Shown: positions 1 through 7,433, counted from the stretch's first letter. The stretch is 16,539 bases of DNA from Spirochaeta sp. (GCA_030592625.1 JAUVIY010000021.1:1-16539); one strand, 5' to 3'. Numbers and translations are program-made. Notes: generated from the letters alone by a model not told the origin.

Positions 1-243
1 CGCATCGCCGCCGCACTGGGACTCGTTCAGAACCTTGCGGCCCTCAGGGCACTTGTCAGCGAGGGAATCCAGAAAGGACATATGGCTCTCCATGCACGCA
101 GATTGGCCTATGATGCCGGTGCCAGGGGAGATGATATTCCGGATTTTACCACCGTAATCCATTCGGAGGAGATACGCGGCAGAGAATTAGCCACCCGGCG
201 TTTCACCGAATGGGTGGATAGGAAAGATGACGGTACCGAATAA
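1..243 (+). CDS. mvaA: Hydroxymethylglutaryl-CoA reductase, class II, C-terminal end (partial)
   Basis: Only the last 80 codons are present; the frame is open from the first base to a TAA at 241-243. The enzyme reduces HMG-CoA to mevalonate with NAD(P)H in the cytoplasm. The segment [18 protein letters not shown] followed by KGHMALHAR is the C-terminal signature of class II HMG-CoA reductases, and its His (in GHM, about residue 27 of the visible part) matches the catalytic His of that family. After it comes the usual small-domain tail. The next gene, diphosphomevalonate decarboxylase, begins 16 bases before this stop codon, so the two are almost certainly in one operon. The promoter and the first part of the gene lie upstream of the window. 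Confidence 0.93.
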   Translation, partial: RIAAALGLVQNLAALRALVSEGIQKGHMALHARRLAYDAGARGDDIPDFTTVIHSEEIRGRELATRRFTEWVDRKDDGTE

Positions 244-1267
244 CATGCCGTGCAAAGATAACGGTATCATCGGAAGTGCTGTATCGAGTGCACATCCCAG
301 CCTTGCCCTCATCAAGTACTGGGGTAAACAGGACGGAACCAGGAATATACCGGCTACGCCGTCCCTGGCAGTTACCCTGGATGGTCTCACAACCAAAACC
401 CGGGTCGATATCAACAGGCCTGTTGATGGGAGAAAAGAACCGGACCGCGTCTTTCTTGAAGGAATATTACAAAAGGAAGATCGATTCGCCCCATTTTTTG
501 CGGGATTCAGAAAACTGACAGATACAATGAAACCCGGGATGGGACGTTTTATCGTGACGGCACATAGCTCATCGGATTTCCCCACAGCGGCGGGACTGGC
601 CAGTTCAGCCAGTGGATTCGCCGCATTATCATGTGCCTGTGCTGCCGCTGCCGGTCTCGAATTATCGGCTGAAGAGTTATCCGCAATGGCCCGTATCGGC
701 TCGGCTTCGGCCTCCCGTTCCATCTATGGTGGTTTCACTCGTCTTGATGCCGGTTCCCATATCGCCGAACCTCTCTACGGCGAGAACTGGTGGCCCGATT
801 TCCGGATCATCGTCCTAGAACTGGAAAAGGGTCCGAAAAACCTTTCATCCCGACAGGCCATGGAGAGAACCCGCCTCAATTCCCCGTATTACCAGGCTTG
901 GATCGATGACTCAGAGCTATTGATGGACCGGTCTCTTGATGCCCTCAGAGGAAGGGACCTTGATGCGCTGGGACCTCTGATTCGAAACAGTTATTTGAGG
1001 ATGTTCGCCACAATGTTCGCAGCTGATCCACCGATAATTTACTGGAAGCCCATCAGCCTGGCCATCATCCAACTCTGTGACACTATGAGAAGCGAAGGAT
1101 TCTCTGTCTGGGAAACCATGGATGCCGGGCCGCAAGTGAAATTGTTCTGCCTCAAGAATGATGTGAAAGCAATCCGGAACCGTCTTATCGGAGAATTGAA
1201 CGATCTGAACATCAGAATATGCCGACCCGGCGGCCCTTCTTCGGTTCAAAACCGAAACGAAACATGA
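227..1267 (+). CDS. mvaD: Diphosphomevalonate decarboxylase
   Basis: A 346-residue GHMP-superfamily enzyme that uses ATP to decarboxylate mevalonate 5-diphosphate to isopentenyl diphosphate. Visible signatures are the N-terminal [14 protein letters not shown] block (residues 21-34, substrate-binding lysines), the phosphate-binding loop [21 protein letters not shown] (about 114-134), the [13 protein letters not shown] block (158-170) and [10 protein letters not shown], whose Asp299 corresponds to the catalytic Asp of the family. Length is normal for bacterial enzymes. I keep the ATG at 227, which overlaps the reductase stop and has AGGAAAG close upstream; an in-frame ATG at 245 has no visible ribosome-binding site. 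The 3' end overlaps the phosphomevalonate kinase start by ATGA. I see no damaged motif. Confidence 0.95.
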   Translation: MTVPNNMPCKDNGIIGSAVSSAHPSLALIKYWGKQDGTRNIPATPSLAVTLDGLTTKTRVDINRPVDGRKEPDRVFLEGILQKEDRFAPFFAGFRKLTDTMKPGMGRFIVTAHSSSDFPTAAGLASSASGFAALSCACAAAAGLELSAEELSAMARIGSASASRSIYGGFTRLDAGSHIAEPLYGENWWPDFRIIVLELEKGPKNLSSRQAMERTRLNSPYYQAWIDDSELLMDRSLDALRGRDLDALGPLIRNSYLRMFATMFAADPPIIYWKPISLAIIQLCDTMRSEGFSVWETMDAGPQVKLFCLKNDVKAIRNRLIGELNDLNIRICRPGGPSSVQNRNET

Positions 1268-2487
1268 CCGGACGACATGATGAACGCTGGAGTGCACCGG
1301 GAAGTCTGCTCATCGCCGGTGAGTATCTGGTAACGGAAGAAGGCGGCTCCGGTCTGGCCTTGGCCGCCGGCGGTCGTGCTCAACTCCGGATCGAGTCAGC
1401 CTCCCTTGAGATGGAAGGTCGAAGGGCCGGAAAAGCTGAATATTGGACACCGAGTAACAATAACAATGGCTCCCTGGCCTCGGCAGTATGGATTGAGTGC
1501 TCGAAAAACGGCAACAGGCCTGCTGAAGATTCAAGAAATGAATGGTATCATACCCCAGGGCAGAGCCCTGGACCCGGAGTCGCTCAAGCGACTCCCTGTT
1601 CCGCGACAGAGCCGCAGGGTATGAAACCATGCTTTCCCTGCGCTCATTCGGATCAAGGGTCGTACCGGAGGCGAGAGCCGAGGAACGATCCCGACAGAAT
1701 GAACAAGTTCACTCCTCTCATTTCGCTTGGGAATAAACTCACCGTTGATACCGACATCTTCTATGATGGGCAGGGGCGGAAACTCGGTTTTGGCTCCAGC
1801 GCCGCTGCAGCCCTCCTCTACACCCGCGGACTATGTGCATCCCTGGACATCGAACAGGTTGCCGGGAGCGCCCTGAGGGCTCATCGCAAATGGCAGGGGG
1901 GACGTGGCAGCGGTTACGACATTCTTACCTCGGCATACGGTGGCGCCGGTCACTTTACCGGGGGAATTATCCCCTCCTGGAGTCCCCTTCAATGGCCCAA
2001 GGGGTTGAACAGCTGGATTATAAAGGGACCCGGTCCCGTAAACAGTCCGCAGGCGGTGGATCGGTACAGGGCCTGGAAACAGAAATTAGGAATCCAATGG
2101 GATCGAATTCCTGTTATTGTGGATTTATTACAGAGCGTACTGGAAGCCTATCAGTTTCTGAGCAGCGTTACAGAGCCTGATCCTCGGGATTTCCTGGAAA
2201 TACTTAATCGGATGGCTGTCCGGGGATCCCGTCTCGGCAATGAACTTGGAGTTCCGGCGATACCGGTTATACCTGATGGATTCTCCAATAATACCAAACC
2301 ATGGTACCGCCCCGGGGCCGGAGCATCAAAATGTCTGGGGGCTGGTGATGAAATCATTCTGCTGATGACCCTTCCCGACGGATTATCCCGAACAGAGGAA
2401 GCGGTACTTCGAAAACTCATGCTCAACGGCAACGCCGTTCTTCTCCGAACTGAAACAGCCGGTCTGAAACGTGAGGGTCCCTCATGA
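1264..2487 (+). CDS. mvaK2: Phosphomevalonate kinase with an in-frame extra segment
   Basis: A GHMP kinase that phosphorylates 5-phosphomevalonate to the diphosphate. I chose ATG 1264 because it forms an ATGA overlap with the mvaD stop; a longer reading from 1219 would only add a shadow of mvaD. The product is 407 residues, longer than the roughly 335-370 usual in bacteria. Motifs: SAPGSLLIAGEYLV (10-23), the ATP loop KLGFGSSAAAA (173-183), AHRKWQGGRGSGYDI (206-220), and the C-terminal GAGASKCLGAGDE. Residues about 94-146 (Pro, Gln, Cys and Arg-rich) match nothing I expect in the family and are encoded by a block of nested palindromes (1542-1701). Without it the protein would have a normal length. 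No stop codon or frameshift is present, so it may still be functional. Confidence 0.92.
   Translation: MTGRHDERWSAPGSLLIAGEYLVTEEGGSGLALAAGGRAQLRIESASLEMEGRRAGKAEYWTPSNNNNGSLASAVWIECSKNGNRPAEDSRNEWYHTPGQSPGPGVAQATPCSATEPQGMKPCFPCAHSDQGSYRRREPRNDPDRMNKFTPLISLGNKLTVDTDIFYDGQGRKLGFGSSAAAALLYTRGLCASLDIEQVAGSALRAHRKWQGGRGSGYDILTSAYGGAGHFTGGIIPSWSPLQWPKGLNSWIIKGPGPVNSPQAVDRYRAWKQKLGIQWDRIPVIVDLLQSVLEAYQFLSSVTEPDPRDFLEILNRMAVRGSRLGNELGVPAIPVIPDGFSNNTKPWYRPGAGASKCLGAGDEIILLMTLPDGLSRTEEAVLRKLMLNGNAVLLRTETAGLKREGPS
1542..1701. repeat. Nested palindromic element inside the phosphomevalonate kinase coding region
   Basis: An outer pair of 14-base arms (1542-1555 ATGGTATCATACCC; 1617-1630 GGGTATGAAACCAT) matches at 13 of 14 positions. 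Inside lie three hairpins: CCAGGGC/GCCCTGG (1555-1561 with 1565-1571, loop AGA), GGAGTCGC/GCGACTCC (1576-1583 with 1588-1595, loop TCAA) and CTGTT/GACAG (1596-1600 with 1605-1609, one G-T pair). Directly downstream, GGGTCGTACC (1657-1666) pairs with GGAACGATCC (1682-1691) at 9 of 10 positions including one G-T, enclosing GGC-GAGA-GCC; CATTC/GAATG (1645, 1697) closes it. CGCAGGG (1613-1619) can alternatively pair with CCCTGCG (1636-1642), competing with the outer stem. The block is read in frame through the kinase gene. It resembles in concept the Rickettsia palindromic elements, which insert in frame in genes; homology to them is not claimed. Confidence 0.75.
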
Positions 2488-3491
2488 CCCGTAAAAGCAT
2501 CGGCCGGGGAAAACTCATCCTGTTCGGCGAACACGCCGCGGTATATGGCCATCCAGCAGTCGGGACATCACTCCCCTGTCGAACGGAACTCAGCTGGGAA
2601 CCGGGGGTCTGGACTTCAGATCAACAAGCATCCAATGAAAAAGGCAGGGATCGGGAGGTTTTTCTCGCACTTCTTGAAAGTGCCCGGGTTACCGTTCCGG
2701 ATAATGGGTTAACCGAGGCAGGAGTATGGCACTGTAATGGAGATGTCCCAAGGGTCGGTGGCTTCGGATCTTCAGCGGCACTCTGCGTTGCCATTTCCAG
2801 GATTGTCCTGAACCGTCTGTCGGATACTTACAATCGTGATGTTCATCTACTGGCCAACCGACTGGAAAAACGTTTTCACGGAACTCCTTCGGGAATAGAT
2901 ACGGGTATGTCCGCCGATAACGGACCAGCCGCCTGGATGAAATCCAAAAACGGGCTGCCTGAACGATATCCAATTGAAATACCGGAATTAAATATCATTT
3001 ATGGCGCCCTACACCGATCCGGTTCGACAGCTGATTCAGTGGGCCGTCTGCGTCGACTGATAGAATCCGGGAATTCCACGACCACTTCCGCGATGGATCA
3101 ACTGGGAGATATCGCCACAGGATTCATCAATGCTGCTGCTGACGGAGAAACCTTTGGCCATCAGGGGGATTTTCCTGGTCTGGTGGCGGATCTGGTGAAT
3201 CGGGCCCAGGGGATTCTGGCTTCACTTGATCTCTCGACTTCTAATCTTGAGGTACTGCTGAATCTTGCCGGGAAAACTGGAGCCATCGGCGGAAAGCTCA
3301 GCGGCGGCGGATTGGGAGGAGCGTTTTATCTCTGCGCTTCGGATCGATTGTCTCGTGACCGGATTCTCGATGCGCTGCCGGAACAGCTCACAAGGAAGGG
3401 AATTGAGCTATTGGTACCGCTGACACCACTGGATTTCGGGGTTATTCATGAGCCTGAAAGCCTTCCCCGAAAACCTCACGGGCGTCGGTAA
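2484..3491 (+). CDS. mvaK1: Mevalonate kinase
   Basis: A 335-residue GHMP kinase that phosphorylates mevalonate at the 5-position, the first kinase step of the pathway. Motifs in order: GKLILFGEHAAVYGHPAVG (9-27), the ATP loop RVGGFGSSAAL (90-100), FHGTPSGIDTG (131-141) whose Asp139 aligns with the catalytic Asp, RSGSTADSVGRLR, and the C-terminal glycine-rich IGGKLSGGGLGGAF. The ATG forms an ATGA overlap with the preceding phosphomevalonate kinase stop, so translation is probably coupled. The last 50 bases overlap the convergent YitT-family gene on the other strand. It is the last gene of the mevalonate operon in this window; I see no clear terminator after it, and isopentenyl diphosphate isomerase and HMG-CoA synthase are not in view. 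Confidence 0.95.
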   Translation: MTRKSIGRGKLILFGEHAAVYGHPAVGTSLPCRTELSWEPGVWTSDQQASNEKGRDREVFLALLESARVTVPDNGLTEAGVWHCNGDVPRVGGFGSSAALCVAISRIVLNRLSDTYNRDVHLLANRLEKRFHGTPSGIDTGMSADNGPAAWMKSKNGLPERYPIEIPELNIIYGALHRSGSTADSVGRLRRLIESGNSTTTSAMDQLGDIATGFINAAADGETFGHQGDFPGLVADLVNRAQGILASLDLSTSNLEVLLNLAGKTGAIGGKLSGGGLGGAFYLCASDRLSRDRILDALPEQLTRKGIELLVPLTPLDFGVIHEPESLPRKPHGRR

Positions 3492-4299
3492 TGTACACGA
3501 AGGCATCCGGATCGATGTCTTTGACGATGCGCTTGAGCCTCGGAACCTGCCGTGATTTCAATACACAAATGAGAACTTCTTTACGATTACCCGTATAAAG
3601 GCCGCGACCTTCGAGGCCTGTGACTCCTCTGTCCAGCTCTGTAAGAAGGCTTTTGGCCACTTTGTCAGATTCCTGAGAAATAATATGGGCGGCTTTAGTG
3701 AAATTTATACCGACGATGACGCTGTCGATAACTTTTGTAGTAACCACCAGGGTAACAACCGCATATAGGGCCAACTCATAACTGCGGAATACAACAGCCG
3801 CTGTAAGAACAACCAGAATATCAATCAATAGCAAAACTTGAGCGATGCTGATGAAAGGAACACTGTTATGAATAATCCTGGCGGCAAGGTCGGTTCCTCC
3901 GGTTGTTGAATCCTGGCGGAAGACAAGACCGAGTCCTACTCCCATTATGGCCCCTCCGGCCAGTGCGGATAGAAGAAGATCGTCAGTAATGGGACTTATT
4001 GAAGCGAACAAATCTATGAAAAGCGAAAGAAATATGGTTGCCATCAGGGATCTCAAACCAAAACCGCTTCCGATCAGACGGAAACCAATGAGAAAGAGGG
4101 GGACATTGAGTGCCAGTGCTACAAGCCCCACAGGCCAACCGATCCAGTAATGAATCACGGTTGCCAGACCGGTAATCCCACCTGCGGCGATCCGGTTGGG
4201 TACCAGAAAAATGGAGATGGCCAGGGCAGTGAGGGCACATCCTGCAATGAGTATAACGGTACTCAGTACATCCCGGCTGGTCGGCTTCCTGATTTTCAT
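3442..4299 (-). CDS. YitT family integral membrane protein (DUF161 plus DUF2179)
   Basis: A 285-residue inner-membrane protein of unknown transport or regulatory role. The N-terminal two thirds hold about five hydrophobic segments with the family signatures LVPNRIAAGGITGLATVIHY (about 32-51) and RQDSTTGGTDLAARII (about 128-143). The cytoplasmic C-terminal DUF2179 domain (about 200-285) contains GLEGRGLYTGNRKEVLICVL and ends ITDAREVFGEGF, the usual close of this family. The start lies 3 bases after the stop of the TerB/J-domain gene, so the two are probably translated from one mRNA. The stop lies 50 bases inside the convergent mevalonate kinase gene. Function in the family is not established; I do not assign a substrate. 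Confidence 0.92.
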   Translation of the reverse strand: MKIRKPTSRDVLSTVILIAGCALTALAISIFLVPNRIAAGGITGLATVIHYWIGWPVGLVALALNVPLFLIGFRLIGSGFGLRSLMATIFLSLFIDLFASISPITDDLLLSALAGGAIMGVGLGLVFRQDSTTGGTDLAARIIHNSVPFISIAQVLLLIDILVVLTAAVVFRSYELALYAVVTLVVTTKVIDSVIVGINFTKAAHIISQESDKVAKSLLTELDRGVTGLEGRGLYTGNRKEVLICVLKSRQVPRLKRIVKDIDPDAFVYITDAREVFGEGFQAHE

Positions 4300-4302
4300 T
4301 AC

Positions 4303-5160
4303 CTAGAAACCACGAGCCGATCGGATACCGTTCCAGGCTTCCTGGATTTCCTGAAACTTTTTGTTGGCAAGTTCCGTAAAATCCTTAGGTAATCCCTTTG
4401 CGGCGATTTTATCCGGGTGATACTCGGAGGCCTTCTTCCTGTAGGCTTTGCGGATGTCGGACTCAGAGGCTCCCTCGGTTATCCCGAGGGTTTCATACGC
4501 GGCTTTCAGTGATGAGGTCCCGGCGCTGTAACTTGCACTGCCTCCCCTTGAACTCGAGGATCCGGAACCGACGCCGTACCGCATCTTGAGAGACTCGTAT
4601 GATCCGGGTCGGTATCCGAAGATTGCCGCCGTTTCCCGCATGAGACGGTCTTCTTCCGGATGAAGGCCACCCTCTGCGGCGGACACTCTGACCATAATAA
4701 TAAGCATCATTTCCAGGAGCTGAGGTCGGTTTCTGAATGTTTCGGCGGCTCGTCGAGCATACATTCCCATTGGAACGTTACCCGCTGCAGCCTTCCTGAA
4801 GATCTCAAGAGCAGATGCCACACTTGAGGGATCGGAAATACGAAGCTCGTTTACGACAACGCTTCGGAATATTTTTTCTTCTTCCGGGCTTAAATGCCCG
4901 TCGGCGGCCGCCAATCTGCCGAGCATGGAAAAAAGAGTTTCCATGAATACCGGACCATCTGAACCGGTATTGTAGCCCCATCCCGAAAACCATCCGGAAT
5001 TTCCTTCTCTTCTGGCGGAACCACGGAATACACGTACACCGATTCTCGATCCGATTGAACTTCCGATCAAGGCAAACAGGATTCCGACCAGGGGTCCCCC
5101 GAGGTAGCTTCCGAGTAGAAATCCAATTATGCCTCCGATTAGGGATGCGGGATTGATCAA
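4303..5160 (-). CDS. Membrane-anchored TerB/J-domain co-chaperone (DjlA-like)
   Basis: 285 residues with the architecture of DjlA-type (class III) J proteins. A glycine-rich hydrophobic N-terminus (about 5-38) probably anchors it in the inner membrane. A TerB-like helical domain follows (about 70-185), with two related acidic segments, AADGHLSPEE (84-93) and AAEGGLHPEE (161-170). A Ser/Gly linker leads to a C-terminal J domain (about 218-285) with an intact HPD (248-250), which should stimulate the ATPase of a DnaK-type Hsp70. The start codon is TTG at 5160, supported by AGGAGA about 8 bases upstream; no ATG with a better site is seen. It is followed after 2 bases by the YitT gene. The family is known, but the client process is not evident from the context. 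Confidence 0.9.
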   Translation of the reverse strand: MINPASLIGGIIGFLLGSYLGGPLVGILFALIGSSIGSRIGVRVFRGSARREGNSGWFSGWGYNTGSDGPVFMETLFSMLGRLAAADGHLSPEEEKIFRSVVVNELRISDPSSVASALEIFRKAAAGNVPMGMYARRAAETFRNRPQLLEMMLIIMVRVSAAEGGLHPEEDRLMRETAAIFGYRPGSYESLKMRYGVGSGSSSSRGGSASYSAGTSSLKAAYETLGITEGASESDIRKAYRKKASEYHPDKIAAKGLPKDFTELANKKFQEIQEAWNGIRSARGF

Positions 5161-5270
5161 AAGAGTATCTCCTGTCCAGACGCCTCAGACGGCGTATTCT
5201 TGATACGTCAGGATAAAAAATTAAACAATTCCGGTGAAATGGACAAGTTACAAAGAAGAAAGAGGGAGTT
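5161..5270 (-). promoter_or_regulatory. Leader of the TerB/J-domain gene with two competing short hairpins
   Basis: This 110-base gap separates the secreted-protein gene from the TerB/J-domain gene, both on the minus strand. On that strand CGTAT-CAAGA-ATACG and ACGCC-GTCTGA-GGCGT (plus-strand span about 5179-5210) share the bases ACG and cannot form at the same time. A Shine-Dalgarno AGGAGA sits just before the TTG start. A possible weak promoter is TTGTCC, 17 bases, TAATTT. There is no convincing terminator after the upstream gene, so readthrough from the cyclase operon is possible. Confidence 0.3.
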
Positions 5271-5903
5271 TTAATCCCGTGGCTGAGCCGTTAAAACTAA
5301 AGAAGCGCCGTTGGTGAGGATTACTGCAGATTTCTCGTATGGAATCTCCAGATTACCGGTAATGAGGGTAAATCGGATATCGAAACTTAAAGTACCAGGG
5401 ACAGCTTCAAACAGAATATCCACCGATTCACCGTGCCTGATATATCGCCCCGAGAGAACATCAGAGCCCCAGTCTCCATCTGTGATGGAACTGATCCGAA
5501 GAGATATTATGGTGGAACCGGTCCTGTTTGTAAGAGTAATGCTACGTTCAGCACCGGCGATAAGCGCCAGTCGGGCCTGATGCTCCGGGCCAACGGTGAG
5601 CTTGCCCGTCATCGTCGGCATTACATCATACAGAACGTATACCACACCTTCGGAGTCCAGCATCCGGAATGCCCAGGGAGAAGGACCGATAAGTTCAAGG
5701 GATAACGATTCACCATCCAGCATCACCAGGCCGGGAATGAGATCGTCGCCCCATTGGTCGCTCTCCGCCGGAGCGGCCTGAATCAGTTCAATTACAGCGC
5801 CGGTCCGATTGATAACAGTGAGTGACTCGGAAAATATGGAGATTCCCGCGAAAATCAGGAACAGTCCCATAAATACCGTTCGAGGTCCGCAGGTCAGCTT
5901 CAT
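5271..5903 (-). CDS. Secreted protein with two tandem copies of a beta-rich domain, function unknown
   Basis: 210 residues. Residues 1-25 form a signal peptide (basic start, hydrophobic FMGLFLIFAGISIFS, likely cleavage before or after ES), so the protein is probably periplasmic or outer-surface. There is no lipobox Cys at the cleavage site. The mature part is an internal duplication: copy A (about 27-115) and copy B (about 121-206) share NRTG (32-35 and 126-129), WG-D (51-54 and 145-148) and a G-E-S motif (64-66 and 158-160) at the same spacing, followed by alternating hydrophobic strands. I have seen this N-TG / WG-D / GES pattern in uncharacterised spirochaete exported proteins. Its start overlaps the stop of the cyclase-like gene by ATGA, so the two are translationally coupled. 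I assign no biochemical function. Confidence 0.85.
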   Translation of the reverse strand: MKLTCGPRTVFMGLFLIFAGISIFSESLTVINRTGAVIELIQAAPAESDQWGDDLIPGLVMLDGESLSLELIGPSPWAFRMLDSEGVVYVLYDVMPTMTGKLTVGPEHQARLALIAGAERSITLTNRTGSTIISLRISSITDGDWGSDVLSGRYIRHGESVDILFEAVPGTLSFDIRFTLITGNLEIPYEKSAVILTNGASLVLTAQPRD

Positions 5904-7345
5904 GCTTCTTCCACCTCGCTAACCTGTTCATACTGATACTGGTATTCGAGTATAGCAGCTTTGATATTGGCAAAAAACAGAGGGAAAATGACATTGTAGA
6001 AATAGTAGGCCTGGTGGGTAATACCTTTGTTCAAGTCGTATGTTCTCTGGACGGAGGCTCTCATCTCCGCCATCCAGCGGTCATACCCGGAGAATCCCCC
6101 ATCATCATCGTGTTCCGGCAACTTTCGTCCCTTCACAGAGTCCTGGAGCTTGCCCAGGTGCTCAAGCAGATCGAAGAGTTTATGATCCTTGGTAATCCGT
6201 ATTCTCAGCTCCGCTTCATTTCCATCATGTTTCATCAGCATTGCCTTGTACTTGCCGGGGAACATGATTCTGTACAGTGAATCCTTTCGGATTCGGACCT
6301 TCATCTTGTCAAAAAGGGCTTCGAGCTGATTGATGACAAAGTGATTTCCCCGATAGTATTTAATGAAATTAACAATGTCGTCGGCACCTGTTTCGCCCCT
6401 TGTGAGAAGGAGTTTCGACTGGTCCCTGATACTTTCGGGCAGGGAAGGATTGACCTGAATACTGTAGGTTTCGAACTCGGCGTTCTTCTTGTCCTTTAGA
6501 TACACCATCGCCTTCTGGAACAGCTCATCGAAAGCAATATTCCTGTAAACGCTGCCAAGAGCTTCAGCTTCCCGCTTGATTCGCCTGTGATACTCGCTCG
6601 TTATACCGTTATCCTTGAGGATCTTGAAGAAATCGGCAGTGATTCGTAATCCTCCGATCGGAGCGGAGGACTCCATCCTCTTGGCTTCGATGACAGGCAT
6701 ACCGATGACGTCCCACTGCTTTGCGCCGTCAGGGCCGAAGTTACCAATTAAAACCTCGCCGAGTGATGCGCCTACCCGAATTCTAATCTGAAACAGAGCA
6801 TTGAAGGATGCCGACGCGTAACCTTGTCTGAGTTCTCCAAGGATTTGGTAGGCTTCGAGTATGGCGTCAACCGTGGATCGGTCTGAAATCTTGTTCAGGT
6901 AATTATGATTCGTCTTATTGAATAGACTGCTGACCCTCTGCAGCTCCACACATGTGTAGAACAGCTCCCGGGCGATGAATTTAACCGTATCGTCCTCATC
7001 CATTTCTTTCACCAATGGATCTATGGGACCTCCGTAATGAAACATAAGACTGTCGCCTTCAATCTTGTTCAGATATCCACCGTGCTTACGGAGAACCCAG
7101 TTGAAAGCCGAATACAGCCCATTGAGAACCGTCTGGTTCTCCGGTGGGCTGAGGAACTTGGATAGCAAGGTATAATGGGAGATGTCCAAAAATCCGATGG
7201 CGATAAGTGTTTCATTGGATTTGGTGTGTATGCCGCCGGCCTCAACGATAGCTTCCACCAACTGTATGGGAAGGTAAAAATCTTCGATTTTCCGTCTGAG
7301 GGTGAGTTCATCGGAAATATGTTTTTGTTCAGCACTGCTTTTCAT
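5900..7345 (-). CDS. Class III nucleotidyl cyclase-like protein with atypical active site
   Basis: 481 residues, soluble, no membrane segment. Residues about 46-235 form a class III cyclase homology domain. The metal-binding Asp residues are present: Asp54 in GFLDISHYT and Asp98 in NKIEGDSLMFHYG. The adenine-selecting pair seems present (Lys94 and Asp212 in QWDVIG), which would favour ATP. The transition-state Arg is kept (Arg223 in EAKRME), but the Asn of the usual VNxAxR motif is replaced by Ile219. An insertion of about 40 residues (about 110-160) sits inside the domain. The C-terminal half (about 250-481) is helical and not recognised. No Shine-Dalgarno sequence precedes the ATG. Activity is therefore uncertain: it may make cAMP weakly, or be a nucleotide-sensing pseudo-cyclase. 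Confidence 0.82.
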   Translation of the reverse strand: MKSSAEQKHISDELTLRRKIEDFYLPIQLVEAIVEAGGIHTKSNETLIAIGFLDISHYTLLSKFLSPPENQTVLNGLYSAFNWVLRKHGGYLNKIEGDSLMFHYGGPIDPLVKEMDEDDTVKFIARELFYTCVELQRVSSLFNKTNHNYLNKISDRSTVDAILEAYQILGELRQGYASASFNALFQIRIRVGASLGEVLIGNFGPDGAKQWDVIGMPVIEAKRMESSAPIGGLRITADFFKILKDNGITSEYHRRIKREAEALGSVYRNIAFDELFQKAMVYLKDKKNAEFETYSIQVNPSLPESIRDQSKLLLTRGETGADDIVNFIKYYRGNHFVINQLEALFDKMKVRIRKDSLYRIMFPGKYKAMLMKHDGNEAELRIRITKDHKLFDLLEHLGKLQDSVKGRKLPEHDDDGGFSGYDRWMAEMRASVQRTYDLNKGITHQAYYFYNVIFPLFFANIKAAILEYQYQYEQVSEVEEA

Positions 7346-7355
7346 TGATGATACT

Positions 7356-7384
7356 ATAATAATGACATCTCAAGTGGACGTCAT
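7356..7384 (-). promoter_or_regulatory. Candidate sigma-70 promoter of the cyclase-like gene
   Basis: On the minus strand ATGACG (7379-7384) is 17 bases from TATTAT (7356-7361, 5 of 6 to consensus). Transcription would begin near 7349, only about 4 bases before the ATG at 7345, giving an almost leaderless mRNA. That agrees with the absence of a Shine-Dalgarno sequence. The -35 is only a 4 of 6 match. Confidence 0.4.
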
Positions 7385-7403
7385 GCTGTTTCTTTCTCTT
7401 CTG

Positions 7404-7433
7404 TTTACATTATGACCTCTCAGAGTAGATAAT
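7404..7433 (+). promoter_or_regulatory. Candidate sigma-70 promoter of the MinD-like ATPase gene
   Basis: TTTACA (7404-7409, 5 of 6) and GATAAT (7428-7433, 5 of 6) are separated by 18 bases. The expected start near 7440 leaves a leader of about 20 bases containing GAGAGG (7450-7455) before ATG 7460. It lies back to back with the cyclase-like gene's promoter. Confidence 0.55.

Noticed and set aside
1219..1263. Earlier ATG for phosphomevalonate kinase
   Set aside because: It would overlap mvaD by 49 bases and add 15 residues without family resemblance; the ATGA overlap at 1264 fits the pattern of the operon.
1542..1630. The cloverleaf-like fold in phosphomevalonate kinase as a tRNA gene
   Set aside because: The outer stem is 14 bp, the hairpin sizes and loops do not match D, anticodon and T arms, and no T-loop consensus or CCA-ready acceptor end is present.
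1310..1736. Small open frames on both strands across the phosphomevalonate kinase palindromes (for example 1542-1736 + and 1310-1630 -)
   Set aside because: They have no start signals of their own. Palindromic DNA produces mirrored open frames, and the kinase frame continues through with recognised motifs on both sides.
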